Source: Verrucomicrobiaceae bacterium UBA1938 (GTDB lineage Bacteria; Verrucomicrobiota; Verrucomicrobiia; Verrucomicrobiales; Verrucomicrobiaceae). Taken from it: 64,000 bases of DNA. Location of the stretch: positions 133,741-197,740 of the forward strand of contig DDFC01000035.1 in assembly GCA_002336895.1 (NCBI GenBank), written 5' to 3'. The translations under genes and the position numbers were made by a program. Each line of letters begins with the position of its first letter. Position 1 is the stretch's first letter. Shown in pieces: positions 1 through 9,912 of the stretch. The notes beneath the pieces were generated by a model. The model was not told the DNA's origin. It searched no databases and saw nothing but the letters and a program-made list of their open reading frames with translations.

Positions 1-1778
1 CCGACGATGTGCACCTCTCCATTCGGCGCGGTGATCGGGTAGTCCTCGTCCCACAGCACATAGTGGGCGCCACCCACCGGGTTTTTGAAGCTGACCTTGT
101 AGTTGTTGAGCTGCGGGTTTCCCTTGTAGCCGATGACGCCGTTTGCAGTCACGTCGGTGCCGGCGGAGAAACGATAGCGCCCGATCTGGTCTGCCACCTT
201 GGGGGCAAAGGCGCGGACGATCCCGGCTGCATCCGCCAGGGCATGCACATTGACAAGCCGCAGCCACTTCTCGCTGTCATCATCGTTCACAAAGACCAGC
301 TCCGCCTCGGCCGGTCCGTCCGGCCGCTGGATTTTGACATTGGCGTAGTTCTGGATGTCCCCCAGAAAGGCCAGGTCCATCTCGGCGGAATCAAACGGCA
401 CCCCTTTGTATTTGAAGTTTCGGATCATGCCGTGCCCGGACGTGGGGGACTCACGCAGGTTGAGCTTCGGCCCTGCGGTGGACACATGCACATCCACCTG
501 GGAGTCCTCGTCAAATTCAAAGCGCTGGATGATCTCGCGTGTCTTCGGCAGCAGCACAAAGGGCAGAAACACCGTGGGGTGCATGCGCAGCAGAAGCTCC
601 GCTTTAAATCCCTTCTCCCGGTGGTGCATCGCATTCAGCACCAGGCTGCCGGTCTTGTGCCTGAGCAGGGCGTCTTTGACGATCACGCCCTCGGGCGTGG
701 CGCCGAGAGTCAGGCTGAGGGAGTTGAAGACCTCTCCGCGGCTGCCGAAGCGCCCGCAGTCCAGGCTGCCCGTCACGCTCACAGGCACCATGTCATCCGG
801 AGACTTCTTTTTCAGAAAGACACTGCCTTCCAGCGCAAGCTGCGGCGCCTCATAGAACACCACCTCGCGCAGCCCTTCACTGCTGAAAAACGCGCGCGCC
901 AGCCCGGGCAGGTCGGCGCTTGAGGTCAGGCGGAAGCGCAGCTGGTCGGCGCCAAGGCGCCAGGTGGCGGTGGCCTCCAGCGTCCCTAGATGGTCGTGCA
1001 GGTGCAGGCGCTTCAGATCGATGAACCCACCGTCATACTCCGCCTCTGCGACGAGCTCCTTCCACACATAGTCCTCAAATGCCAGCCCCTCCGCCTGAAA
1101 CAGCAGCTCCGCCTTGATCTCATCCGGACGCTCCAGCGCGCCGGACACCTTCACATTCAGCGTGGGCACATGCGGTGCGCGAAACCGCGCCAGCCAGTCC
1201 AGCCCGTGCTGGATCTGCTCGCGGTGCTCCCGCATCAGGTTCATCCTCTGCTCGGGGCTCATGGCCTTTTGATTCGGCTGGGGTGCTGGCAGCTCCAGGA
1301 CACCGCTGACCAGAATATGCAACCCGTCCGACAGCAGTCCTTCCGCATGCCGGATTTCCAGCCGCCGGTCCTCCAGCAGCGCACGTGCGCTCAGGTCCTT
1401 GAGCTCGATCACCGTCAGGTCCGGGCGGTCGGGGTCCACCGGCAGCGCCACGCTGGCATGCAGCAGCTCCAGTCCGTCGATCTTGACCTTTCCCTCCACG
1501 AGGCTGCCAAAGTCCACATCCAGGTTCAGGCGGTCCACCGCCGCCACGAGGTGCCTCTTGTTCGCATCATTGAATACCCGCACCCCTCGCGCCACCAAGC
1601 CGCCAAAGGGATTGATGGCCAGGCGCTCGAAATTCAGGTGCACCCCGTGCTGCGCCAGCTCTCCGGTGACGAATCCATGCCACCGCTCATGAAAGGACGC
1701 CGTGGTCAAATACACGCCCGCAGCCAGCAAAAAGCTGACAATGGCGAAAAATAAAGCCCGGCGCAGAAAACGAAGCAT
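1..1778 (-). CDS. AsmA-like/DUF748-type large envelope protein, 3' part missing
   Basis: This reading frame starts at an ATG at 1778 and runs off the left edge without a stop, giving at least 592 residues. Residues 1-25 form one N-terminal membrane anchor preceded by arginines (MLRFLRR). The rest is rich in short amphipathic beta-strands with alternating G/L/V patterns, as in AsmA, YhdP and TamB-type proteins that span the periplasm and move lipid or help outer-membrane assembly. A recurring style of phrase such as 'VSGALERPDEIKAELL' and 'HVSTAGPKLNLRES' supports this. Codons are strongly GC-ending throughout. The gene precedes the lipoprotein gene region on the same strand. The exact subfamily cannot be decided because the C-terminus is missing. 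The AsmA-like assignment is inferred from architecture rather than from a diagnostic motif. Confidence 0.7.
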   Translation of the reverse strand, partial: MLRFLRRALFFAIVSFLLAAGVYLTTASFHERWHGFVTGELAQHGVHLNFERLAINPFGGLVARGVRVFNDANKRHLVAAVDRLNLDVDFGSLVEGKVKIDGLELLHASVALPVDPDRPDLTVIELKDLSARALLEDRRLEIRHAEGLLSDGLHILVSGVLELPAPQPNQKAMSPEQRMNLMREHREQIQHGLDWLARFRAPHVPTLNVKVSGALERPDEIKAELLFQAEGLAFEDYVWKELVAEAEYDGGFIDLKRLHLHDHLGTLEATATWRLGADQLRFRLTSSADLPGLARAFFSSEGLREVVFYEAPQLALEGSVFLKKKSPDDMVPVSVTGSLDCGRFGSRGEVFNSLSLTLGATPEGVIVKDALLRHKTGSLVLNAMHHREKGFKAELLLRMHPTVFLPFVLLPKTREIIQRFEFDEDSQVDVHVSTAGPKLNLRESPTSGHGMIRNFKYKGVPFDSAEMDLAFLGDIQNYANVKIQRPDGPAEAELVFVNDDDSEKWLRLVNVHALADAAGIVRAFAPKVADQIGRYRFSAGTDVTANGVIGYKGNPQLNNYKVSFKNPVGGAHYVLWDEDYPITAPNGEVHIV

Positions 1779-1847
1779 GAAAGCCCAAAGTTACCCAAGC
1801 CGGATGAACTCACAAGCAGCAAGCCCGCACGGATGCAGGTCCGCGCA

Positions 1848-2594
1848 TCAGCGGTACTGCTCCGGCCTGCCCACGGGGAAGAAGCCCAGCGGCGCCACCT
1901 GATCCGGCCGCAGCTTTTCAGGCCCGAGGCTCGGTGCATCCGCCGCAAGGAACACCCCCACCTGGATCAGCCCGGTGCCGCCCTTCGGACTGCTGTGGAG
2001 AAACAGCGCCGAATCTCCGCTCACTCTCTTAAACAGCAGCGGACCGTTCGAAGCGTGGTCCAGCTCCAGCCTGCCCCGTGGCTCCATCCGCAGGCTGCCG
2101 CGTCCGAGAGTGGCGGTGCCTCCGTTTTGCAGATCCCTGCCGTCCACCCCCACCCGAAGCTCCAGCGCCATCGGCGTGCGGTTTTTGAGCACCAGCCGGT
2201 AGGCCTGATTGGGCAGCCCGGCCACAAACAGGATGCCTCCGCTCACATAAGATTCCAGCCATTTCCCCGAGGATGCATCCTGCACCCCCAGCTCCACGGT
2301 GCCATCCCCCATGCGCGCCATGCCGTGCTGCGCGTCAGACACATCGCCCTGGCGTTCGATCATCCGTTTCAACTGCTCCGGCTCGGCATACACCACCCGC
2401 GCCACCATGTGCGGCTGGTCGGTGGTCTGCGAGGCTCGGGCCGGAAAGCCGCGATGGAAAAGATTGGGGTCCTGCTGCCATGCGGGCCGCAGCGGGGCGA
2501 CGGTGCTGTCACACGATGCCACCAGCGTCATGCCTGCCGCTGCCGCCAAAATTTTGATCCATGCCGTTGTCCTGCCTGCGTTCCCTGATGTCAT
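1848..2594 (-). CDS. predicted lipoprotein of unknown function
   Basis: This gene encodes 248 residues. The first 28 form a lipoprotein signal peptide: an Arg/Lys n-region, a hydrophobic stretch (ILAAAAGMTLVA) and a lipobox ending VASC, so the mature protein should be lipidated at Cys28. The remainder is soluble, with no cysteine-rich motif and predicted beta-rich segments such as 'GGILFVAGLPNQAYRLVL' and 'NGPLLFKRVSGDSALF'. These resemble a small domain dealing with 'display' of quantities, but I recognise no family. The start ATG overlaps the stop of the upstream regulator gene as ATGA (2591-2594), so the two proteins are probably translationally coupled and made together. A longer frame extends upstream through the regulator gene in another register, but its composition there is not that of a protein, so I use the overlapping ATG. 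Confidence 0.75.
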   Translation of the reverse strand: MTSGNAGRTTAWIKILAAAAGMTLVASCDSTVAPLRPAWQQDPNLFHRGFPARASQTTDQPHMVARVVYAEPEQLKRMIERQGDVSDAQHGMARMGDGTVELGVQDASSGKWLESYVSGGILFVAGLPNQAYRLVLKNRTPMALELRVGVDGRDLQNGGTATLGRGSLRMEPRGRLELDHASNGPLLFKRVSGDSALFLHSSPKGGTGLIQVGVFLAADAPSLGPEKLRPDQVAPLGFFPVGRPEQYR

Positions 2595-3244
2595 GCTGAA
2601 TGCGCTGTTGTCTTGATTAGAAAAGTAACACGCACCAGACCTGACACTTCTTCCACCGAACGACGCACCTCGCAGCCCAGCAGTCGCTCGATCAACTCGC
2701 ACTCCAGCTCGTCCACGATGCTGTATCGTGCCGCCAGCTCGCGGAAGGGGCGGTGATGTTCCACCAGCAGCAGATGCCCATGGGCGTCGGTCTCGCAGGT
2801 GCTCATGCAGCCGTCCGCCGTGCGCAGCCGCGCCAGCAGCCGTGTGCGCTCCTCCAGGGTGGTGGCCACCGCCAGCCGGAGGCTCCAGACCTCGCCTTTG
2901 GACTGAAAATAGGAGTACAGCAGCTTGGGCGGTGCGCTCTCCCCATACACCTTTTCCGCTGTCGCCAGCAGGTCCAGCGTCAGCGGCGTACCGTGGTTCA
3001 TGAAGAGAGCCTCTGCCTTGGCTGTGAGGCGGTACAGCTTTTCCGGCCTGCCGGAGGCCTTGGGCCTGCGCCAGGTGTCCAGAAACCCGGCCTTCTCCAG
3101 CTCCACGCAGTGCTGCTTCACCCCCATGTAGCTCATCTTCATGGCGGTGCACAGCTCCGTGACCGTCATTCCCGTGGAATGCTTCAGTCGCTGGACGATG
3201 TCCAGCACCGGCGAGTGCAGCATTTCTCGGAGCAGGTTCAGCAT
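2591..3244 (-). CDS. winged-helix transcriptional regulator (ArsR/SufR-like)
   Basis: The 217-residue protein has an N-terminal winged helix-turn-helix at about residues 8-75. A helix begins 'SPVLDIVQRLKHSTGMTVTE', a recognition helix reads 'SYMGVKQHCVELEKAGFL', and a basic wing 'RRPKASGRPEKLYRLT' follows. This arrangement is known from predicted regulators of the ArsR/DeoR/SufR type. The C-terminal half has cysteines at 'DGCMSTCE' and 'ECELIERLLGCEV', which could hold a metal or an iron-sulfur cluster as in SufR, although the spacing does not match the classical SufR pattern. Its stop codon overlaps the start of the downstream lipoprotein gene. It may control its own operon, but no operator was identified in the 69-base gap upstream. 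The ligand is unknown. Confidence 0.8.
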   Translation of the reverse strand: MLNLLREMLHSPVLDIVQRLKHSTGMTVTELCTAMKMSYMGVKQHCVELEKAGFLDTWRRPKASGRPEKLYRLTAKAEALFMNHGTPLTLDLLATAEKVYGESAPPKLLYSYFQSKGEVWSLRLAVATTLEERTRLLARLRTADGCMSTCETDAHGHLLLVEHHRPFRELAARYSIVDELECELIERLLGCEVRRSVEEVSGLVRVTFLIKTTAHSA

Positions 3245-3313
3245 GGGAGTCCGCCTTCAGACTAGCCCCGCCAGGGGCCATCCGCAATGCCCAGCCCGGT
3301 GGTCCCTGGATCT

Positions 3314-4036
3314 TCAGCTGATCAGCAGCAGCCGCAGGGGCTGCCCCGGCAGTGTGGCTGGCGCCCGGTGGATGCACGGCGGCACCCGGCAGCCGGGGTG
3401 CTCCGTGGCGATGCGCCACAAATTTCCCCTTCCGAAGGAAAAAGGCGTCGCATGCGGCAGCGGCGTGTAGTGCAGGTCCAGATAGTGCTCGTGCAGAAAC
3501 TCGCGGAACCCCTCCTCATCCTTCTCGCCATAGAGCTGTCGCAGCTCCGCGCGGGCCACCGGCATATCCACGCGCCTCATGGCCTCGTCATTGCGCAGCC
3601 CCTCGGAGTAAGCCCCGTGGTAGGTGCACAGGTAGGTGTCAGCCTCCACCGTGGCGCTGTCCACATGCCAGGACTGCACATCCGTGCGCAGCAGTTCGGG
3701 CTCGATCTCATTCAAATACTCATTGATGCAGTCCAGGCTGGGCTGCAGCTCACGCGCGCGGAGCCGTTCCTGATCCTGCAGCAAAACGTCTCTTGCCACC
3801 CTTCCGGCAGCGCTCAGCTCCAGTGAGAGAAGACGCGCGTCATCAATGCTCGTGATCCCCTTCCCCACCGCCAGCTTTTCCACGATCTCGCCAAAATCCC
3901 CCGGCAGCTGGCGTACCCAGCACATGGCATTCACCCCATCTGCAAACGGCGTCGTCACCAGCTCCTCGAAGCTCCCCACGACTTTGATTCGCGGGTAGTC
4001 ATATGGAAGGATGATCTCGGCGTCTGAAAGTTCCAT
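3314..4036 (-). CDS. DUF1826 domain-containing protein
   Basis: The protein has 240 residues from the ATG at 4036. A TTG at 4063, directly after the upstream stop codon, would add nine residues, and neither start has a clear ribosome binding site. The middle region 'VQSWHVDSATVEADTYLCTYHG' and the C-terminal 'CIHRAPATLPGQPLRLLLI' match the shape of DUF1826 proteins, which carry an H-x-D followed by a Y-x-G and then a His-Arg-Ala/Ser-Pro segment near the end. The biochemical role of the family is unknown. Some members elsewhere sit among zinc-responsive genes. It follows the B12-binding radical SAM gene with only a 27-base gap, so the two are probably co-transcribed. The histidines could bind metal, but this is inference. 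Confidence 0.72.
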   Translation of the reverse strand: MELSDAEIILPYDYPRIKVVGSFEELVTTPFADGVNAMCWVRQLPGDFGEIVEKLAVGKGITSIDDARLLSLELSAAGRVARDVLLQDQERLRARELQPSLDCINEYLNEIEPELLRTDVQSWHVDSATVEADTYLCTYHGAYSEGLRNDEAMRRVDMPVARAELRQLYGEKDEEGFREFLHEHYLDLHYTPLPHATPFSFGRGNLWRIATEHPGCRVPPCIHRAPATLPGQPLRLLLIS

Positions 4037-4063
4037 GATTTGTGAGCAGGGTATCGATGTCAA

Positions 4064-5683
4064 TCAGGCCACCACATGCCGCGCCTGACGACTGCCGGCG
4101 GTGCCATGCCTGCCAGCGGCACGATCTGATGACTGCGCCCCGCCCAGGCGCAGAGACTCGCGGCCAGGCACGCGATTCCAATCCTGCATCAACGTGGCGG
4201 AAGCCGTCTCCACAGGCACGCCGCATGCGTGCACCAGATGGTCAAACAACGCATGCGCCAGCACCGGCAGCGCGATCTGGTGTGTACGCCGCAGTCTGGT
4301 GTACAAGCCTTCGGCGAAGGCCATGAAGCACTGAAAAGGAGAATCCCCCTGCTGCCACAGCAGCGCCAGGGTGGAGGAAAAGTTGCCGCTGTTGGCCACG
4401 AGATCCCAGTAGCGCGCAAAGCGGCGCATGCGCTGCATCTCCGTAAAGGGGATGTCCCGGTTTTCCAGAATCTCGTACGGCGGCGCGGGCGCGTACTTCA
4501 TCCCATACTCGGCATCGTGCCGCACGATGGGCGTGCCACGCAGCCGCTTCAGGATGCCAACCTGGATCTCCTGCGGTCCCATCTTCACCAGCCGGTCAAA
4601 ACCGCGTCCAAAGCTGGCCACATCCTCTCCCGGCAGCCCCACGATGAGATCCGCATGCACGTGGATGCCGGTTTGTTCGCGCAAAAAGCGCAGATTGTCC
4701 TCCAGCCGCGTCAGATTCTGCCTGCGGCTGATGTTCTTGGACGTGGCCTCGTCAAAGGTCTGGATGCCCACCTCAAACTGCACCGCCCCCGGCGGAAACT
4801 GCCGGATGAGATCGCGCAGCTGCTCCGGCAGTCGGTCAGGCACCATCTCAAAGTGCAGGAACATCCCGTCCCGCCACCGCTCCTGAAAAAAGCGCAGGAT
4901 GGCCATGCTGGTGGGCAGGTGAAGATTGAAGGTGCGGTCCACAAACTTGAAGGTCAGCGCCCCGCGGTCCAGCAGCCCCTGCATGGCCTGCAAAAAAGCC
5001 TCCAGCGCAAAAGCGCGCACCGGCACGTCCAGAGAGGAAAGACAGAACTCGCAGGTGAACGGGCAGCCACGAGACGCCTCCACATAGAGGATGCGATGTG
5101 CCAGATCTGACTCCGTGTAGAGATCATACGGCAGCGCCACGCGGTCCAGAGGCGGCAGCCCGGCAGGCATGACCTTGGGCAGCGCCTCAATGGCTGCGGC
5201 ATCTCCTCCCAGCAGCACGCTGCAGACTTCAGCAAATTTCAGATCCGCCTCACCAGTGATCACGTGATCCGCCAGCGCCACGATGGGCTGCCCTTCCCAC
5301 TCGTGAGACACCTCCGGCCCGCCGAGGATGATGCGTATGTCCGGCCGCAGCCGCCTCAGCATCCCCAGCACCTCGGTCGTTTCCACCACGTTCCAGATAT
5401 AGACGCCAAAGCCCACGATCCGCGGCTCATGCGCCAGCACCGCTTCCACGATCTCCAGCGGTGCCTGGTTGATCTGAAACTCGGCGATGCACGCCTGCGG
5501 CTGCAGCGGTCCCAGGTTTGCCAGCAGATAGCGCAGCCCGAAGGAGCTGTGGATGTATTTGGCATTGAGCGTGGCGAGGACGATGTCTGGCACGCATGCA
5601 GTGTGGCCGCTTTGCAGGCCTGCGGCAAATGGCTTTGCCTCGGCCAACGGACTGAACGCGGGCAAAATTCCTCCCCAGTTCAT
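4064..5683 (-). CDS. B12-binding domain radical SAM protein (DUF4080-type C-terminus)
   Basis: The protein has about 539 residues. An N-terminal cobalamin-binding-like Rossmann region includes 'DIVLATLNAKYIHSSFGLRYL' and 'RPDIRIILGGPEVSHEW'. A radical SAM core follows, with the cluster-binding CPFTCEFC motif (CxxxCxxC) at about residue 215 and 'VDRTFNLH' and 'QFEVGIQTFDE' strands. The C-terminal region, with 'FARYWDLVANSGNF', resembles DUF4080. Such proteins use a 4Fe-4S cluster, S-adenosylmethionine and probably cobalamin for radical chemistry; the substrate here is unknown. In-frame starts exist at 5734, 5692 and 5683. I prefer 5683 because a GGGGGA lies about ten bases upstream, but the conserved part begins about 30 residues later, so the N-terminus is uncertain. 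The DUF1826 gene follows closely. Confidence 0.88.
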   Translation of the reverse strand: MNWGGILPAFSPLAEAKPFAAGLQSGHTACVPDIVLATLNAKYIHSSFGLRYLLANLGPLQPQACIAEFQINQAPLEIVEAVLAHEPRIVGFGVYIWNVVETTEVLGMLRRLRPDIRIILGGPEVSHEWEGQPIVALADHVITGEADLKFAEVCSVLLGGDAAAIEALPKVMPAGLPPLDRVALPYDLYTESDLAHRILYVEASRGCPFTCEFCLSSLDVPVRAFALEAFLQAMQGLLDRGALTFKFVDRTFNLHLPTSMAILRFFQERWRDGMFLHFEMVPDRLPEQLRDLIRQFPPGAVQFEVGIQTFDEATSKNISRRQNLTRLEDNLRFLREQTGIHVHADLIVGLPGEDVASFGRGFDRLVKMGPQEIQVGILKRLRGTPIVRHDAEYGMKYAPAPPYEILENRDIPFTEMQRMRRFARYWDLVANSGNFSSTLALLWQQGDSPFQCFMAFAEGLYTRLRRTHQIALPVLAHALFDHLVHACGVPVETASATLMQDWNRVPGRESLRLGGAQSSDRAAGRHGTAGSRQARHVVA

Positions 5684-6104
5684 GGCATTCATATCCCCCG
5701 CTGGCCGGACAAGCTGGCAAAAAGTGGCACGCACGCTGCTTTGAGGGGGGGGAGTGTATTTCCAAGAAGGACTCTTCAGAAGCGCTTTTAGACATCACCC
5801 CATGAAACTGCACCCCAGCCATATCTTTCTGCTCACCGCCATGATCCTGTGCATCTACATCGTGGTTTCACACCTCGATTAACACAGATTCGCCTCAGCA
5901 AACCGGCAGGAGAAGAATACACGGGAAGCCCGACGGGCACCTTCAATAATAAGCAGAAGCCACATTTATCACGCTGATTTACAGCATGATACTCCAGCCA
6001 CCGAGCAGGAGATTCCGGGGTGGGTGCACCCAAACAGGCGCAGGGGACGTTTGACATTTCAACCCTCCCGCGCCTAACCTCCGCGCCCACCGATCCCGCA
6101 GTAC
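5684..6104. other. intergenic region between divergent radical SAM genes
   Basis: This 421-base stretch separates the minus-strand B12 radical SAM gene from the plus-strand aminomutase gene. It holds one possible tiny membrane-protein frame (5802-5882, listed separately). The rest, 5883-6104, shows no convincing gene, hairpin terminator or clear promoter hexamers. Both promoters must lie here if neither gene is read from further upstream. Confidence 0.6.
5802..5882 (+). CDS. possible 26-residue single-pass membrane microprotein
   Basis: An ATG at 5802 opens a 26-codon frame ending in TAA. The product begins MKLHPSHIF, continues with a hydrophobic run of about 15 residues (LLTAMILCIYIVV) and ends SHLD. 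This layout of a short charged start, one membrane segment and a short tail is typical of bacterial membrane microproteins. No Shine-Dalgarno sequence is visible, but most genes in this window also lack one. The frame is short enough to arise by chance, so I hold it at low confidence. No homologue is recognised. Confidence 0.3.
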   Translation: MKLHPSHIFLLTAMILCIYIVVSHLD

Positions 6105-7265
6105 ATGCACGACACCACCCCGCTGCCTGAGAAGGAGTTCCGCTCCTACGCTCCAGGCTATTGGTCCACCAAAAATGTTTCAGCCGCTGACTGGAACAGC
6201 GCCACCTGGCAGCTCAAGAACCGGATCACCACCCTGGCCCAGCTGGAAGAGCACCTGACACTGACCGAGGAAGAGCGCGCCGGCGTGCTGCTCTCCGGCA
6301 AGAAGCTGGCGATGGCCATCACGCCGCACTATTTCAACCTGATCGATCCCGAGGATCCAAACTGCCCCATCCGCAGGCAGGTGGTGCCGCGCATCGAGGA
6401 GTCCTGGGAGGACCCCGATGAAATGAGCGACCCCTGCGGCGAAGACAGCCACATGCCTGTGCCCGGCCTGGTGCACCGCTACCCGGACCGCGTGCTGTTT
6501 CTGGTGACCGACCGCTGCGCCAGCTACTGCCGCTACTGCACCCGCAGCCGCGTCGTCTCCGGCGTGGGAGAACAGGAGCTGCATACGGAATTTGAGGCTG
6601 CTTTCCGCTATCTGGAGCGCCACACGGAAGTGCGCGATGTGCTGCTCTCCGGCGGCGATGCCCTGCTTTTCTCCGACGCCAAGCTCGACGCCCTGCTGAC
6701 CCGCCTGCGCTCCATCAAGCACATCGAGTTTGTCCGCATCGGCAGCCGCGTGCCCATCTTTGTGCCCCAGCGCATCACGCCTGAGCTTTGCAAGATGCTG
6801 CAAAAGCACCACCCGCTGTGGCTCAGCATCCACACCAATCATCCGCGCGAGCTCACCACCGAAGTGCGTGACGCACTGGCCCTGCTGGCCAACCACGGTG
6901 TGCCGCTGGGAAACCAAAGCGTGCTGCTGCGCGGCGTGAACGACAACGCCGAGGTCATGAAATCCCTCGTGCACAAGCTGCTGATGTGCCGCGTGCGGCC
7001 CTACTACCTCTATCAGTGCGATCTCATCCAGGGCAGCTCCCACCTGCGCACGAGCGTGGCGGATGGCATCGACATCATCGAGCAGCTGCGCGGCCACACC
7101 ACCGGCTACGCGGTGCCTCAGTTCGTCATCGACGCCCCCGGCGGCGGCGGCAAGGTGCCTCTGAATCCCGATTACGTGCTGGTGCGCGACGAACAGCGCG
7201 TGGTGATCCGCAACTACGAAGGCAAGACCTTTGAATACCCCGAGCCCGCGCTGGTTCGGAGGTAA
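6105..7265 (+). CDS. kamA: lysine 2,3-aminomutase family radical SAM protein
   Basis: The 386-residue protein matches the KamA family, which interconverts L-lysine and L-beta-lysine using a 4Fe-4S cluster, S-adenosylmethionine and pyridoxal phosphate. The cluster-binding motif CASYCRYC (CxxxCxxC) lies at about residues 138-145. The PLP-binding end reads 'FVIDAPGGGGKVPLNPDY', with the lysine that forms the Schiff base. The two aspartates that hold the substrate's distal amino group in true lysine aminomutase appear to be present, in 'QCDLIQG' and in 'FVIDAPG'. The protein is slightly shorter than clostridial KamA (about 416 residues) and longer than EpmB-type enzymes. No beta-lysine acetyltransferase or fermentation gene is adjacent, so its product may serve as a compatible solute or in protein modification; that is inference. 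The start ATG fits the N-terminal conservation. Confidence 0.9.
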   Translation: MHDTTPLPEKEFRSYAPGYWSTKNVSAADWNSATWQLKNRITTLAQLEEHLTLTEEERAGVLLSGKKLAMAITPHYFNLIDPEDPNCPIRRQVVPRIEESWEDPDEMSDPCGEDSHMPVPGLVHRYPDRVLFLVTDRCASYCRYCTRSRVVSGVGEQELHTEFEAAFRYLERHTEVRDVLLSGGDALLFSDAKLDALLTRLRSIKHIEFVRIGSRVPIFVPQRITPELCKMLQKHHPLWLSIHTNHPRELTTEVRDALALLANHGVPLGNQSVLLRGVNDNAEVMKSLVHKLLMCRVRPYYLYQCDLIQGSSHLRTSVADGIDIIEQLRGHTTGYAVPQFVIDAPGGGGKVPLNPDYVLVRDEQRVVIRNYEGKTFEYPEPALVRR

Positions 7266-7271
7266 GCAGGC

Positions 7272-8189
7272 TCACGATTGAGGAAACCTGAGGCAGTCGC
7301 GCCGCCACAGCAGAAAGCCCAGCGGCAATCCTGCCAGCCAGAGCAGACGCCCGCCCGTGGCATTCAAATTTCTGAACTGCTGCCACACTCCGACACCGCT
7401 CAGAAAGGCAAACCGGCAGTACTGAACGGCGGCACGGAGCAGCCGGAACGGTGCGGTGAAAAACCAGCGGCTTTCGCAATCCAGCACCATTTTGAACATG
7501 AGACGATGCCCTTCGGCATTGGTGCGCGGACTGGAGCGGCCATGCACCAGTGAAGGCGCGTCCGTCCAGTAGATGCGCAGCTCTTCATTGACATGCCGCG
7601 TGATGTAACGGCGGGATACCTGGCACCAGATGTAGGATTCCGGAATGAAGTTGCCGGACACATTCTCCGGATAGGGAAACTGGCGCAGTACATCCACACG
7701 CAGGAATCCCCACTTCTCCCCCCGCACCTTGTACCGGTATTCGAGCTCGGCTGCCGAGCAGTCGAGAGGGGCAGACGGGAAGCGGTTGCCGACAAGATGA
7801 CCGTTCTGATCCTGACAGAGCCCGGTGACCCCTGAAAACTTCCCGCGAATGTCTGCCGGTATGCTTTCCCAGTGGTGCTGAAGGCGCTCGAGGGCATTTG
7901 GCAGGCAGCCGTCATCGGAGTCCAGCTTGATGGAAAGCTGCCCCTGCGCCTCTTTGACGGCAAGATTGTGCACATGATGCGCCCCGCGGTGCGGCTCGCG
8001 CAGGTAGCGTATGGGGAAGCTGGCCTCGCTCTGATAGCGGGCCATCAATGCCGGAGTGTCGTCCGTGGAACCGTCATCGATCACCAGCCACTCAAAATTC
8101 CGGCAAGTCTGCGCCTGCAGGCTGTCAAACACACGGTGCAGTGTATGCGCACGGTTGAAGGTTGGGGTGAAAACCGTGAAGAGCGGCAT
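7272..8189 (-). CDS. glycosyltransferase family 2 protein
   Basis: The 305-residue protein begins with the GT-A fold typical of family 2: 'FTVFTPTFNRAHTLHRVFDS' followed by 'WLVIDDGSTDDT', and the metal-binding DxD-like 'KLDSDDG' at about residue 92. Family 2 enzymes transfer a sugar from a nucleotide donor to a lipid- or glycan-bound acceptor. The C-terminal third is more hydrophobic and ends in one probable membrane-associated segment 'LLWLAGLPLGFLLWRR', which may tether it to the inner membrane. The WcaJ-type sugar-phosphate transferase gene lies upstream on the same strand with an 85-base gap. The pair therefore probably contributes to an exopolysaccharide or capsule, with WcaJ loading the first sugar and this protein extending it. 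Donor and acceptor cannot be told from sequence. Confidence 0.88.
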   Translation of the reverse strand: MPLFTVFTPTFNRAHTLHRVFDSLQAQTCRNFEWLVIDDGSTDDTPALMARYQSEASFPIRYLREPHRGAHHVHNLAVKEAQGQLSIKLDSDDGCLPNALERLQHHWESIPADIRGKFSGVTGLCQDQNGHLVGNRFPSAPLDCSAAELEYRYKVRGEKWGFLRVDVLRQFPYPENVSGNFIPESYIWCQVSRRYITRHVNEELRIYWTDAPSLVHGRSSPRTNAEGHRLMFKMVLDCESRWFFTAPFRLLRAAVQYCRFAFLSGVGVWQQFRNLNATGGRLLWLAGLPLGFLLWRRDCLRFPQS

Positions 8190-8274
8190 GGTGTGGTCTC
8201 ACAAGGCAGGAACCTGCGGATTTGAGATGAAAGCACGGCCTGGAAGCCCGCGCCAACCCCATCTTGTTCAAACC

Positions 8275-9765
<1,491 letters not shown>

Positions 9766-9789
9766 GGCGGTCTAAATCGAACTGACTAA

Positions 9790-9817
9790 ATTATACTCAG
9801 TATATATTTACCCGCAA
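9790..9817 (-). promoter_or_regulatory. sigma-70-like promoter of the WcaJ-type gene
   Basis: Reading the minus strand, a -35-like TTGCGG (9812-9817) is followed after 16 bases by a perfect TATAAT -10 box (9790-9795). It lies 25 bases upstream of the ATG at 9765. The surrounding 147-base gap is strikingly AT-rich. The -35 box is weak, and activity is inferred. Confidence 0.55.
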
Positions 9818-9912
9818 CCAAAAGGTCTGAAAATTATCTCATTTGTGTAAAAACGATCTTTTTGGTGTCTCAGTTTTGATAATCATAACTCTTAAACTTT
9901 AACAACCCTTAT

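Noticed and set aside
2595..3419. N-terminal extension of the lipoprotein frame back to 3419
   Set aside because: It would run in another register through the whole regulator gene and lacks protein-like composition; the lipoprotein signal begins at 2594.
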